Shown here: one piece after another, positions 11,801 to 22,891 of the stretch | How the letters are laid out: each line of letters starts with the position of its first letter | How positions within the stretch are numbered: the first letter of the stretch is position 1 | NCBI GenBank assembly: GCA_963514095.1 | Contig: OY741271.1 | Span: 7,095,476-7,159,475 of the forward strand | Reading direction: 5' to 3' | Length of the DNA: 64,000 nt | Origin: Eutrigla gurnardus | Taxonomy: Eukaryota; Chordata; Actinopteri; Perciformes; Triglidae | Made by a program: the position numbers and the translations under genes | Notes under the pieces: generated by a model | What the model was told of the DNA's origin: nothing | What the model saw: the letters and a program-made list of their open reading frames with translations, nothing else | Databases searched by the model: none

Positions 11801-14800
11801 GATATAGGTACAGGCTGCAATGTCAATATATTTCATAATATGGTATATTTTATGAAAAATGAATTTAAATATGTGAATGAATGTGAAAAATTTAATTATT
11901 TTTTGAAAATCCAGCGAATTAATTATATAAAGTCATCCTTATCTGAACACTGCTGCATATTGATTTGCAACTATTACCCACAATATTTTTGTCTTGCAAT
12001 GAAGTACATTTTAATAGGCTACATCTTTACTGATAAGGCTTTTTCTATATTTACTTAATTGTAAATAGGTCACATCTAACCCTTCACATGTTTAATGGCA
12101 CAAAATGAAAACCGTGCAAAGTGACTGCATGATTCCAGTTTACTGAACCATCAACAGGAGCAGTTGGACAAGTGAGGAAAAACAACAGCTTAAACAGGTG
12201 CACCTGATATTTACTAAATAATTTTGTTTAGGGATAAGTAAGTCTGACACAAGTTTTAAATATCAGTGGGTTCTCAAAAATATGTGGTCAGGATTTATCC
12301 AGAAGTTAGGTTCCAGTTATCTTTAGACGATGTTAAGGTTATGACAAAGCAATTCAAACTTCAGAGGTATGAAATGTGGACAAACATCTAAAAGAAGTTA
12401 CAATAACATCCTCCATGTGTAGGGGGTTGAGCCTGCCTAACACATGAAGTGAGATGACTAAGGGAGAGTGGTGTGTGGCTGACTCACTTCCCTTTACTAA
12501 GATGCAATCAGCAACTTTCTCCTCACAGTATTATTTCTATTGATGCACTTACTTCAGGCTGTTTTTCTCTTTTACTCTGTTGTCAGCTTGCATCAAAAGA
12601 AGCTGTCACTCCAGAGGTACCCCAACAAGTAAACAGTAAACGGCAACCCAGATTTTATACTAAAAAGGAGGAAAACAAAAGATCTTTGTGTCAGCAATGG
12701 TCCTAGTCCATCTGGAAAAAAAGTACTTCCTCTTGAATTTCCTGTCATTAAAGCCACTTCCTGTTGACAAGAGAGTGTCATTATCTCAACATAGTTTACA
12801 GATAATTGGGACTTGACAGTGACTTGTGCAGAAAATGTTCATTTCATGAATCCTCTGTGTGAAGCAAACATCAAAATTAACTGGTCTGCACAAAAAAAAT
12901 TAAAAGTGGCATCAGCTTTGGCTTGCCTTTAATTGAAAAGTATTTTAAAAACGTATTTGGTAAAACATTTGGACTCCGAGAAGATGTTCTTACACCTCTC
13001 CTCCATCACCCTTGCCATCATCACACTATCCTCCACCTCTACACCTTCGTCATCACTTTTTCATTAAGGTGTCGACCCATCTCTTTCCTCATTTTCAGGA
13101 GATATTCATGTCTCACTCATTTTACCCCTCTTCATTGCTTTTAATTTCCCTTATTTGTCCCTTATCTCTCGACCTAGTCAACTATTCCATTTCTGAACAC
13201 CACATACAAGTGTTGTTTATGCTTCATTTCCCCGTTCCTCCTCATTCCACTGTTTAGTATAGCCTTATTTTGATGGCATTCATTTATGGATACTGCATTC
13301 CATAAATGACCACATTTTACAATAATGTATTAAAAAATCCATTTTCTAAAAGCCGTTAGCAAATATATGCTTGGCACTGCTAATTTGAATGAAAAAGACT
13401 GAGGTTCAATTTGCAAATAAGCAGTATTTTCAAGGTATCGTTATTGTTAAGTAGACAGCATTTTATGGTCACATCCTCCTCAGCTCCTCCCCTACTGCTC
13501 AGATATGAATCTCTATTTGGTCTTGTCAGAATTCGCCTTAAACAAGCTGTCAGGATTTCCGTATGGTTAAGATGTCTCAACTATATAATAGATAATAAAC
13601 ATTTTACAATTTTAAAGATTTATTTCTGGTTGCAGTGTATGTGACAGCCACAAATATAAAATAGTAGTTCTCATGACTTGTCATTCCAGGATGGAATTCC
13701 TCTCATCTGGGTTCAGATTTAAACTTTCTGTAATTGGAATTTATAGTGAAAGAGACTTATTTATTATAGCTTTGTTGTGGAAAAATGAATCTGCCCAATA
13801 AAGATCAACAACCAGGATCCGCTTTTTCTCCGAGGTTTATTCCACTAAGTATTCTCATCTGCAGAGGAGGGACTGGTCACCCCTGCCTTCTGATACAAAG
13901 GTTCAGACCCAGCAGGAACGACCCTGAGTCCAACAACAGTCTCCCTTTTAAGGAGGAGGAACCAAAGGACGGATCATGTCCTATCTTACAAAGACAAGAT
14001 GTACAGGCAAGGTCAAGATTTACAGAACACAGGCGTCATAGTCCTGAAATTATCTTATGTCAATGTGGCACTCATGTTCATATCATCCACAAACAGGCAT
14101 TCATTTTCGTCATAGCATAACAGTCAGATGAGGAGATGCGGATCGAGTCAGCCTGACAAATATTCTGATTATAAAGTACAAACATCCAAAATTCCCATTA
14201 CAGCTTCAATAGAACAAATTATAATTTCAATAACTTTTGTTGCAGACAATGAATATTATTTTGGTGAATATATTTTGACTAAACTTAATATGGAAAATTG
14301 TTTTTGGTATTCTGAATGACTAATGAATCTTTTGTGTAGAATTCTAACTAGATTTGGTGTTATGGCCAATAGGCAGGCAATCACCCTTTCACCCAATAAT
14401 AAAAGTAAATAAAAAATAATGCTCAGTCTAGGCAGAAAAACAAAACAGAGACAAACAAACAGGCAGTGATTATTGACTGTAATTGACGGCTCATTCATTG
14501 AGATGAGGTTACAAACACAAACACGCCACTCCTGCCTGAAAATCAATAGACGGTCATGAAACCTCAATGCTACAGCTGACAAAGTAAACACAGCTGCCAC
14601 ACACATGCATGCAGGACAGCAAACTAACCACTGATGCATTTAGGTATAATGTCACTCAAAAGTTTCACCTGTAAGATTCTTAAAACAAAATTTCCTTGTT
14701 TTGTTTGGATGGATTATTTGCCACACATATAAAAATCATCAATAGAATAAATACACTAGTATAAACTAAATAGAAACTCATATTTGTTCAACAGTCATGA

Positions 14801-16678
14801 AAACCTTTAACTGCTAGTATAACTTCTGGGTTGGCTGAAGAGAATGTTCAAAAGACGGATATGTATGTAAGGAATCTCCACCCTTTTTCAAAGAGAACTG
14901 TGGTGAGCTTTGTTAGAAGTAAAAACATCCCACATGATGACAGGGAATACGCCCCAAAATACAAGTGTTAGTGTATAATTTGGCATTGATTTGTCTATGA
15001 CAGATTACTTTGTTAAAGGCAATCAACTGACGAAGCCTCTTAGTTCAGTAGCAAAAAGTAGGGTTGTGATATCACGATATTAGATCGTGAACGATTAAAA
15101 TGTCTCAAATGTCTCCGCGATCTGCCTTTACAGAGAGATCATTAGTATCGTGCTTCATGGATCCGGCGTTTTTGGCGCCTGTAAACGCACAACGCGACGT
15201 CTCATAACAACAATGGCGGCCTTCATGCTTGTGATGGTGCTGCAGCAGATATTCGGCTCCTCTGTACAATGGCGTATTAGGAAGTTGCCATTTTTACAAA
15301 GTTGCCAAGTTAAGAAGTTGGCAAGCCCTGAGCAGAGAAAATGAATGACAAAACATTGCCCCATGTCTGAGATATCCCACATATCTGACTACTGTTCATT
15401 GATCAATAAAATCTCCAGGTTTAAGTGTGAAACCAGCACAGCTAAAAATAATATTCTATAGAGTCCCGAGCCAAATTGTGTCCTAACATAATTAACAAGT
15501 TTGCTATGAAAATCTCACATCACAGCTTTGATTATCACACTGTTTGTCACACTTAACTACATCATGCAGAAACACACATGATCCACCAGAACAAATATGT
15601 TCAGTGTCTCCGTTTGCAGAAGAAAAACAAGACTAGTTGAAACCTATATGGCTGGACTGTGTATTAGTCAATGTGCAGATCACATGTCATGTTTTTTTTT
15701 TATTATTGTTTTGTTATTATTGTTATTCACCGCACAAAATAAAATCCATCTCTATCTTGATCAAACTCTTCTCTATTAAACAGTCTCGACAACCTGTAGC
15801 CTGTCAGTCAGTCACCAGGGCAACACTGTTGTTGATGACGCGGAGGAAGAAAATGTGATTTCCTTCCTGTGTTGTCACCATCAGTACCGATGTGTTAGCA
15901 CCGCTGTGTTAGTACTGCTGTACTTACTTAGCACTGTGATATTCCCCGTTAATAGTCTGCAATTCAATGATAGTGGTTTCATACAAAGGTGTCAGACATA
16001 CTAATAAATGTCACACAGTGTTGTGGCGACTAAATATCATGTTGGTGAGGAGTTTTTGTGGTGAGCAAAAATGCAAAGCCTACCAGCAGTTATCACAGTA
16101 AACAGCCCAATCATCTCCAACAACAATGTAACCATGAGCTTAGCTTTTAGATACACCGTATTCTGTGTGTTCTAGACGTGCTGACTTCATCAGCTTGGCA
16201 TTTCACATTGCAAACACTGCAGCTAGTGATGTCTGTGTCGAGTTTTATATGTGACTGTTTCTGCTCGCTTTGACTCCCTCACTCCACTCTGACTTAACGA
16301 GCTGCACTGCTCTCTTGTTCCTCGGTTCTCTACACTCTGTGATACTCTCTCACCCAGATGCGCTCCCAGGTATTGAAATTTGGTGCCGATTGATTTAACA
16401 TGAACTGGTACTCGGTATTACAGACTTAATTTGGACAGTACCATGCAGACTTATGAGATGACTGTGCCTGCAGCTTTGAGAGCAACGCCCTTTGGTGACG
16501 TGGTACACTCGACTGACAATGGTGTAACTTTAATCAGTGACTTACTTACTTCAGTCAGTTACAGAGCAACCCATAGGGCTGGCCCTCTGCAGACCAGCCA
16601 AAAACGGGGGAGTCAGAGTCATTCAGATAGAATGTTTGAGGTAGACAGAGGTGGAGACAGTTGGGTTAAGAAGACAGA

Positions 16679-17158
16679 AGCCCCATTTAGACTGCCTTTT
16701 CGTTGCGGGAGTATTCTGCCGTTATTCCGCCCTGTCGTCAGTCTAAACGCTCGCCGAGACGGCATTGGAGGTAGTCAAAGAGCTGCATCAGAGGCGAGAC
16801 AGAGCGTGGATTAGAAGAAGATAAAACGCCGGTAGTTGCTTGTACGAGCCCACCATTATACGCAACTTTGCTTGCGGTTGAAGGGTTGTGTAAATATGCG
16901 AGACGAGCAAAAGTTCACCTTTCGTAGTTGTTTTGATGCATCGAGCTAATCAGATTTCAGAAGCTCATTGAATAAGTCACATGACCGACGAATCCATAGA
17001 GGAGTGGGACATCTCACTCGTTCCACAAAAGCTGGGGTGCCAAAGCAGACCCTGTTGCGGTGTTACGCCGCAAACAAAGTTCTATCTCAACGCTTGGTTC
17101 GTGGCATTTTGACTTGCCTTTCTGCCATTAAGGCGGAATCGTCTGTCTAAAAGGGGCT
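16679..17158. mobile_element. MITE-like element, about 480 bp
   Basis: AGCCCCATTTAGAC at the left end is inversely repeated as GTCTAAAAGGGGCT at the right end, with one mismatch. AGA flanks both sides. No transposase is encoded. The interior is unusually CpG-rich compared with its surroundings, which suggests a fairly recent insertion. Confidence 0.6.
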
Positions 17159-18499
17159 AGAGAGTGACAGAAAGAAAGAAGGGATTGGTTCAGGGTGGGA
17201 AAGAGGAGACAATGAGTGTGAAGAGGAGAAGGGAAAGTGAAGGTGAATATTTGACAGCCTCATGTGACTCTTGTGATCACAGGACTGTTACACCATCTTG
17301 TCTAGAAAAAATGCTCATGACAAGTGCGTGACCCAAGGCAGTTAGCAGACACCAATCTGTCATTCACAAAGGGAAGTGTTTTTTCCTTCAGGGGATCTGT
17401 GGGTTTTTCTGATGAGGAGTGATAAACAACTGTAGAAGGTAAACATCAGGGGCAGTTTTAATAGTTTACTGTGCCTAGTTTATAGTGGCTTAGTTAAGCG
17501 TCTCATGTGTAGCTCACTATCATGAAGACATGATTTTAAAATTACATTAATTATCATGTGAGACAGAACAGACTCACAAATTAATTAACTCTATTAGAAA
17601 GCAAATAAGATTCAAATAAGTTGTTTTAGTGCCATGCCTTTCAGAAATGGCACATTTTTGAGTTTTGGATTTAATTCACCACACATTATAAGAAAGGATT
17701 GCAAAATATTTTCTCTATGAAATGTTTAAAAAAAAATCACAAGTTCCCAGGATCCACGCTTCAAATAGCTTGTTTTTCAGACCAACAATTCAATGACCAA
17801 AATATAGTAAAGATTTAAAGTGGCACAAAACAACAAATGCTTATATTTGAGAAGCTGGAACAAGCACAATTTTGCAGGGATGTTTTTTTTAAGGTTCACC
17901 TGGAATTTAGTATTGTCCTGCTTCCTCATTCCTGCAGCACTTTAACGTTGCATTTCTGGTCACGCCTCAGTAAGTGATGTCAAAGCAGATATTTTGCATT
18001 TCGACAGCATCAAATAACACAACTAAGATAACGGCAAAGAAAGCACATCACTGTATATACACAGCCAGTCCCTCTCATTAATTGGGTCGGAAAATGAGAA
18101 TGAATCAATCATGAATCAAGTAGTAGCAGTCATTCCTCTACAGCTCTTTTGAATCGAATGTCAGAGACTGAATACGAACCCTGTAAGCCTTCTATGTGGG
18201 GATACAAATATCACCAAAGTAGGAATCCCAGCTGAGGGATAATTTTAGGTTTTCAAGGGTCACAGCATTGACAGGAAACTGTCTCACTGCACCACACAGC
18301 CAATATTAGACACGTTTAGAATAGGCACAATAAGTTAGGTAACTCATAATTAATCATGGAACAAATACATTTCTATTTTAAAGGGTTTTGTCGGTCATAA
18401 AAATGTACAAAAATGTTGGTGTAATTTAAGCAAGAACTTTAAACTTTTTCCAGTTCCAGCTGTGATAATTGGCTGCTGGCAAAGTGTGAGGTGGCTGTC

Positions 18500-18680
18500 T
18501 GCTTAGCGGAAGATCGTTAGTATGTGTGAATGAGCATTAGTTTCGATCCTGATGAACAGGTGATACCTTGCATGGCAACCACTGCCATCAGTGTATAAAT
18601 GTGTGTGAATGGGTGTATGTTGACATGTAGAGTACAGAACTTTGAGTGTTCGAAAGTCTAGAAAGGTGCTATATACAGTA
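18500..18680 (+). mobile_element. SINE tail fragment
   Basis: The stretch contains TTCGATCCTGATGAACAGGT, then a TGTGTGAATGGGTGTATG segment, then CTTTGAGTGTTCGAAAGTCTAG and GGTGCTATATA. This tail is shared with the copy at 32508-32757. I recall it as a common teleost SINE-type 3' end. The tRNA-like head is missing or unrecognisable. Confidence 0.55.
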
Positions 18681-21138
18681 AGCACAAGTTAATTTACCAT
18701 TAATAATACGTTTCACATATTAGACTAATTAACAAATCCATTGGCAGAATGATTGATCTAAAATAATTGTTGGTTGCAGTCCTAGTTCTTAATAAATAAA
18801 TTACCAGTGAACTGAACCACATAGTTCCAGTGCTGTAGCCTGGCAGCAGCAATAATCTCCCTCTCTGACCTACTACTGGTCTTCTATCTAGGTGTAACCT
18901 GATTTGATATATCAGGCTTTTATATGAGTCACTGATGACCAATTTTTACAGTTCATACTGATGACATCATACATCATTCACCATCACGCGTTTTCCTCAT
19001 CCCTTACAGAGACCAGATGACATAGTAATATAACAAAAACTCCTTAACATTGATGCAATGTATGCATCATTAAAGCATTTAATGGATGAAAACATCAAGC
19101 ATTTAAACAGGTGATAACAGGTCAAGCCTCTGAATTAAGAACAGCCTCAGGCTAAAACGGCAATGGCTGTTAAAATACTTAGCTGTCTGCCTGTGTGGCT
19201 GGAAATGCACTGACCCTGATGTCATACTCTAAAAAGTTTTAGTAATATCTGGACAAGCACAGCCATTGTAAGATTGTATACTCAGCCATCTGAATTCAGG
19301 AGCACCACGACAGAGACGTACTTTATCTGGTGATGTCAATAATCAGTATTTTTTTAAAGAGTCTTAGTAAAAAATACAAGGACAAACAGCTTGCTTTATG
19401 TAATCAACACAGCAGACTGTTGTTTTATTTGCCTTTAGCCACTTGGTAATGATATATGTTCATACTAATGCTTAATAATCAAAAAAAGCAATAGGGATGT
19501 ATGGAAACGAAAATACTGTGATATTTTCTCTATATCGCCCAGTTCAGTATTTTACTACCCCAGTAGTTCAATAAGCTATGCAGCTGATGCTATGCACTGA
19601 TCAAAGCATTCATTAATTAGTTATACATTTTATTTTCAGTAGTAGAAACTATTTCACAAATGTGTGCAAGCATTCTGTGTGGGACTACAGAGATGCATAC
19701 AATAAATGTGTCTTTTTCACAGAGAGCATACAATTTTCTTCACAGAAGATGTGTATTACCAAAAGCTATCTAAAAGCTAATCAGAGTGCTGGTCATAGTA
19801 TCTAAAAATAGACAAATTGCTCTTCAGTTGCCAATTGACTGTACTGTAACAGCCCTCATACTGATATCGACTCCATTGTAATCCTTGTGTTTGTTTTATT
19901 ATATTTTTATCCTCGTGTTGGTTTGACAGTTATATTAAGTCACACACTCCCAGCGGAAATCATCAAAAAAGAAAAAGAAAAGAAAAATCCACAATCAACC
20001 AAACACTGGAAGTAAGCAAGTAATACTGCACAGATACAGTAGATGCCAGCAATATCACAACAATGTTTTGTTTTACTTTAAGCTGCAAACAATACAACAA
20101 AGCAACTTAAAATTCAGAATGGAGACAAGTGCATTATATTTCAATAATTGCTGACAAAAAAATAGGTAAGGCTGGAGGTTGTTATGGAAAAATAATTGGG
20201 ATATCTGTGCTCAGAATCACAATGAGGGAGAGGAAATTTGACAGAATGTATGGATTCCCTCTCCGAAAAAACATATCAGCATGACTAGTGTAGGATTGGC
20301 CTCTAATCTGACTAAACAGATTACAATTGCAGTTGATAAAATAACCAAAGTGGCTACCCAGAGCCAAAACTGCGGTTGTAAAACAACGTTTTCATGTTGA
20401 AATGTTTATAACATATTCTGTCATAAACATAAATGCAATATCACACACCAAAGCAGTCAGCCATGTGATACCACCTGCCACTTTACATACACATCACATG
20501 AGGACAGAAAAAAGAAAGCCGCTCTACACCAGCTATTTCAGATTCATTCGTAAGCAAAGGGACAATAGGAACTGCGCCGTTAAGAACGACACAATGGAAA
20601 TAATTGGAACTACTTAGCTATAGATTATTAAATAGCCTGTCTATTTCTGTTTGCATGCTATTAATCAACTTGCAAGAGAAGTTGCACCTGTCTCTCCAAT
20701 ATGTCCAAAGACACGCGAGATCAAAAACACAGTGGCCGTTAACTTGGCCACAGACACTACAAATCCGAAATGTTTATCCTGTGGTCTTTCTCAGTTTTAC
20801 TCAAGACTAACAAACGTTAACTATATTTGTCCGCATATTCTACAAAAACCCACGACGTCTGCCATCACATACTGTACCGTAGGAGTATCGGTTCTTGACT
20901 GGCAACCGAACTAGAAAATACCGGTCGGCTCGGGAATCAGTACTGTGGTTAAAGCGGATAATCTCCAGGCGCTGCATCAAAGGAACACACAGCATCCATG
21001 TTGGTTAGCCTAGCCTTCACTGAGCGATATGCCTGGTTTGAATAAACCAGCTAACGTTAGCACCTAGCTCGCCAACTAATCCAAGGGCAGCAAAGCTGAC
21101 TAATGTTAGCCCACTTGCTAACTGGGTGCGTTTCTTAC

Positions 21139-21300
21139 CTTGTGTCAGTGTGGTTTCCGTTTATTTTTCAATTAAGCGTAACTCGATTTCTTATAATATT
21201 CGCATTCCAGTTTTGTTTCGCTTTCCACCGCTAAACCATTCAAGCGGCCAGTAGTACAGCCACAGAGCTAACGGCTACACTGGGACGGAACGAGCTGTCA
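21139..21300 (-). other. dnajc5: candidate noncoding first exon of dnajc5
   Basis: On the minus strand the sequence CACTGACACAAG is followed by GTAAGAAAC at 21130-21138, a strong donor. It lies inside the GC-richer, CpG-containing segment next to the divergent promoter, and nothing nearer the start-codon exon looks like a promoter. Its upstream end (the transcription start) is a guess. If correct, the first intron is about 12.3 kb. Confidence 0.45.
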
Positions 21301-21449
21301 GTCCTTGCTGAGCGGACTCGGTACGGTCGCGCGGAAACCCTCCCTCCCACTCACTCACCCGCCCTCTTCTCCAAAGCTCGTTCGCGGTGACAGCAGGCGC
21401 GCTCACGACTCAAACAGGAAGTCCGCTTCGTTCCCAGTAACAGGCGTTA

Positions 21450-21746
21450 ACATTGAGCATCTTTGCTAGTAAGCAACGTAAAGAAGAAAAAGTTGATCAA
21501 CTCTGCCAACACAATTTCAGGTATATGAACACGATTCATCTGCAAACTCAATTTCACCTGAAAGTGCGTTTATACACAGCTAGCCATTGTTTCCAAATTT
21601 TGATTTACTTTTCCTCGCTGATAAATTGTAAGTTTGGCCTTCGTCGCTCATGGTTTAGCCAAGTCACGGGCTAACGTTAGCATTGACAACCAGCTTGACA
21701 AAGCCAGAACTCCGCGCAGCTAACGCTAGCTAGTTGGTTGACGGTT
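21450..21746 (+). other. adrm1: candidate noncoding first exon of adrm1
   Basis: The coding exon 1 of adrm1 has an acceptor at 22859-22860 directly upstream of a 31-nt leader, so a noncoding exon upstream is required. The GTAAGTAC donor at 21747 is the best candidate downstream of the CpG-rich segment. The 5' limit given here is approximate. Confidence 0.35.
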
Positions 21747-21879
21747 GTAAGTACTTCTTTTAAACGAACAACACCACACCCCTGGGACTTTAATATTATA
21801 CTGCAATAGTATTGATACGGTCAGATATCACGTTTAACTTTTTAAACGGTACGGAATGGCTAACTTACGTTACAGTCAA

Positions 21880-22065
21880 AGTACTCCAATCTATTGGTAC
21901 TTCAGCAAAAATACCATAGTGTAAAATTACTTTGTTACAAGTAACGTCAACATTAAGTCCTGCATTCAAAATCTTACCCATGTAATAGTACAAAATTAGT
22001 ATCACTGAAATAAAGTAACTAAAGTAAAAGTACTCATTATGCAGAATGGCCTATTTCAAACTAAA
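21880..22065. repeat. AAGTA-rich dispersed repeat
   Basis: Contains AAAATACCATAGTGTAAAAT, AAGTCCTGCATTCAAAATCT and AAAGTACTCATTATGCAGAA, a pattern I recall from an abundant fish DNA repeat. Related fragments lie at about 1965-2095, 10148-10600 and 28705-28760. Confidence 0.55.
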
Positions 22066-22534
22066 GTGTGTACGTGTGGTGTATGTGTGAGTGTCAGTAC
22101 CAGTATGAGAGTTCTTGCTTGAGAAACATAAGAAACGCAACACCACCATCTAGTGGTTAGAAGTAAGATTCAAAAATCCATTCCATTGACACAGGTCCGT
22201 TTTATGGATTAGTCCATAGCCCCATGATGGTCGGGTTTTACAGGACACCTACACCTCCATGTGGACGAGACCGACCAACTTGCCTCTGTAACAGTCCATA
22301 TGCAAGCACCAAACCACTACACACGTTTATACACTTGTGGGAGGCTGTGCTGTTGTTTGCTAGCCAGCAGTTATAGTAGCTGTGAGTGAACGCACATTTC
22401 CTTGTGGCAGACATTGATTTGCAAGTTGTTAGCTCGTCACCAAGAAGCACATGAATCATCAAAACCAGCATGAACAGTGAGGCAGAGATGTGTGTACCAC
22501 CACGGAGATGTGCACCTAAATGAAACAGTTGGGC

Positions 22535-22718
22535 AGTCTAACATACATCCAGGCGGGTGCGGCCGGTCTTTCGATCCGGTCTTAGGCCACCTCATGCGGA
22601 CTCACTCTCCTCCACACTGACCCCATCCATAACTTTATTTTTTCTAAGTCCTCACGCATATGGTAGTCTAACATACATCCAGGCGGGTGCGGCCGGTCTT
22701 TCGATCCGGTCTTAGGCC
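22535..22718. repeat. 54-bp direct repeat, two copies 130 bp apart
   Basis: Positions 22535-22588 and 22665-22718 are the same sequence, beginning AGTCTAACATACATCCAGG and ending GATCCGGTCTTAGGCC. The intervening 76 bp is unrelated. The unit is GC- and CpG-rich compared with its flanks. It lies about 140 bp upstream of the adrm1 start-codon exon, in its 5' UTR intron. Confidence 0.9.
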
Positions 22719-22891
22719 GCACCAGTGCAAACTATGTAAAGATTTAGTCTGGAGCCCTGGCCTCTTTGTAGATTTGTTACTCGTATCAATATAAATCACA
22801 CCACAGTAAAATGTGTGTAAACTATGGTGTTGCAAGCCTGACCTTTTTCTTTTCCTCCAGGATTCAGGCTTGTTCACAACGAGATCTAAAG

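Larger units (their letters stand above)
8825..21138 (-). other. probable long first intron of dnajc5
   Basis: No coding exon was found on either strand in these 12.3 kb. Identified contents are a 22-nt poly(A) run at 10984-11005, an AAGTA-type repeat remnant at about 10148-10600, a MITE at 16679-17158, and a SINE tail at about 18500-18680. A segment near 15060-15400 resembles the degenerate ends of hAT-like fish repeats. Open frames such as 16431-16814 (127 aa) fall in or beside repeats and show no domain. The rest is AT-rich and unremarkable. Confidence 0.55.
21050..21750. promoter_or_regulatory. divergent promoter region between dnajc5 and adrm1
   Basis: This is the most CpG-dense part of the intergenic stretch, especially about 21290-21430. 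It lies between a candidate dnajc5 first-exon donor (21138) on the minus strand and a candidate adrm1 noncoding-exon donor on the plus strand (TTGACGGTT|GTAAGTAC at 21747). An ETS-type motif, CAGGAAGT, is at 21415-21422. Several CTAACGTTAG-type palindromes or half sites flank the core. No TATA box was seen, as expected of housekeeping CpG promoters. Start sites are inferred only. Confidence 0.5.

Noticed and set aside
13785..14120. 111-codon open frame on the plus strand
   Set aside because: No recognisable domain and no promoter or splice support. It lies in the dnajc5 first intron and may be a repeat fragment, but I could not identify it.
16431..16814. 127-codon open frame on the plus strand
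   Set aside because: It overlaps the MITE at 16679-17158, shows no domain or splice context, and codon use looks random.
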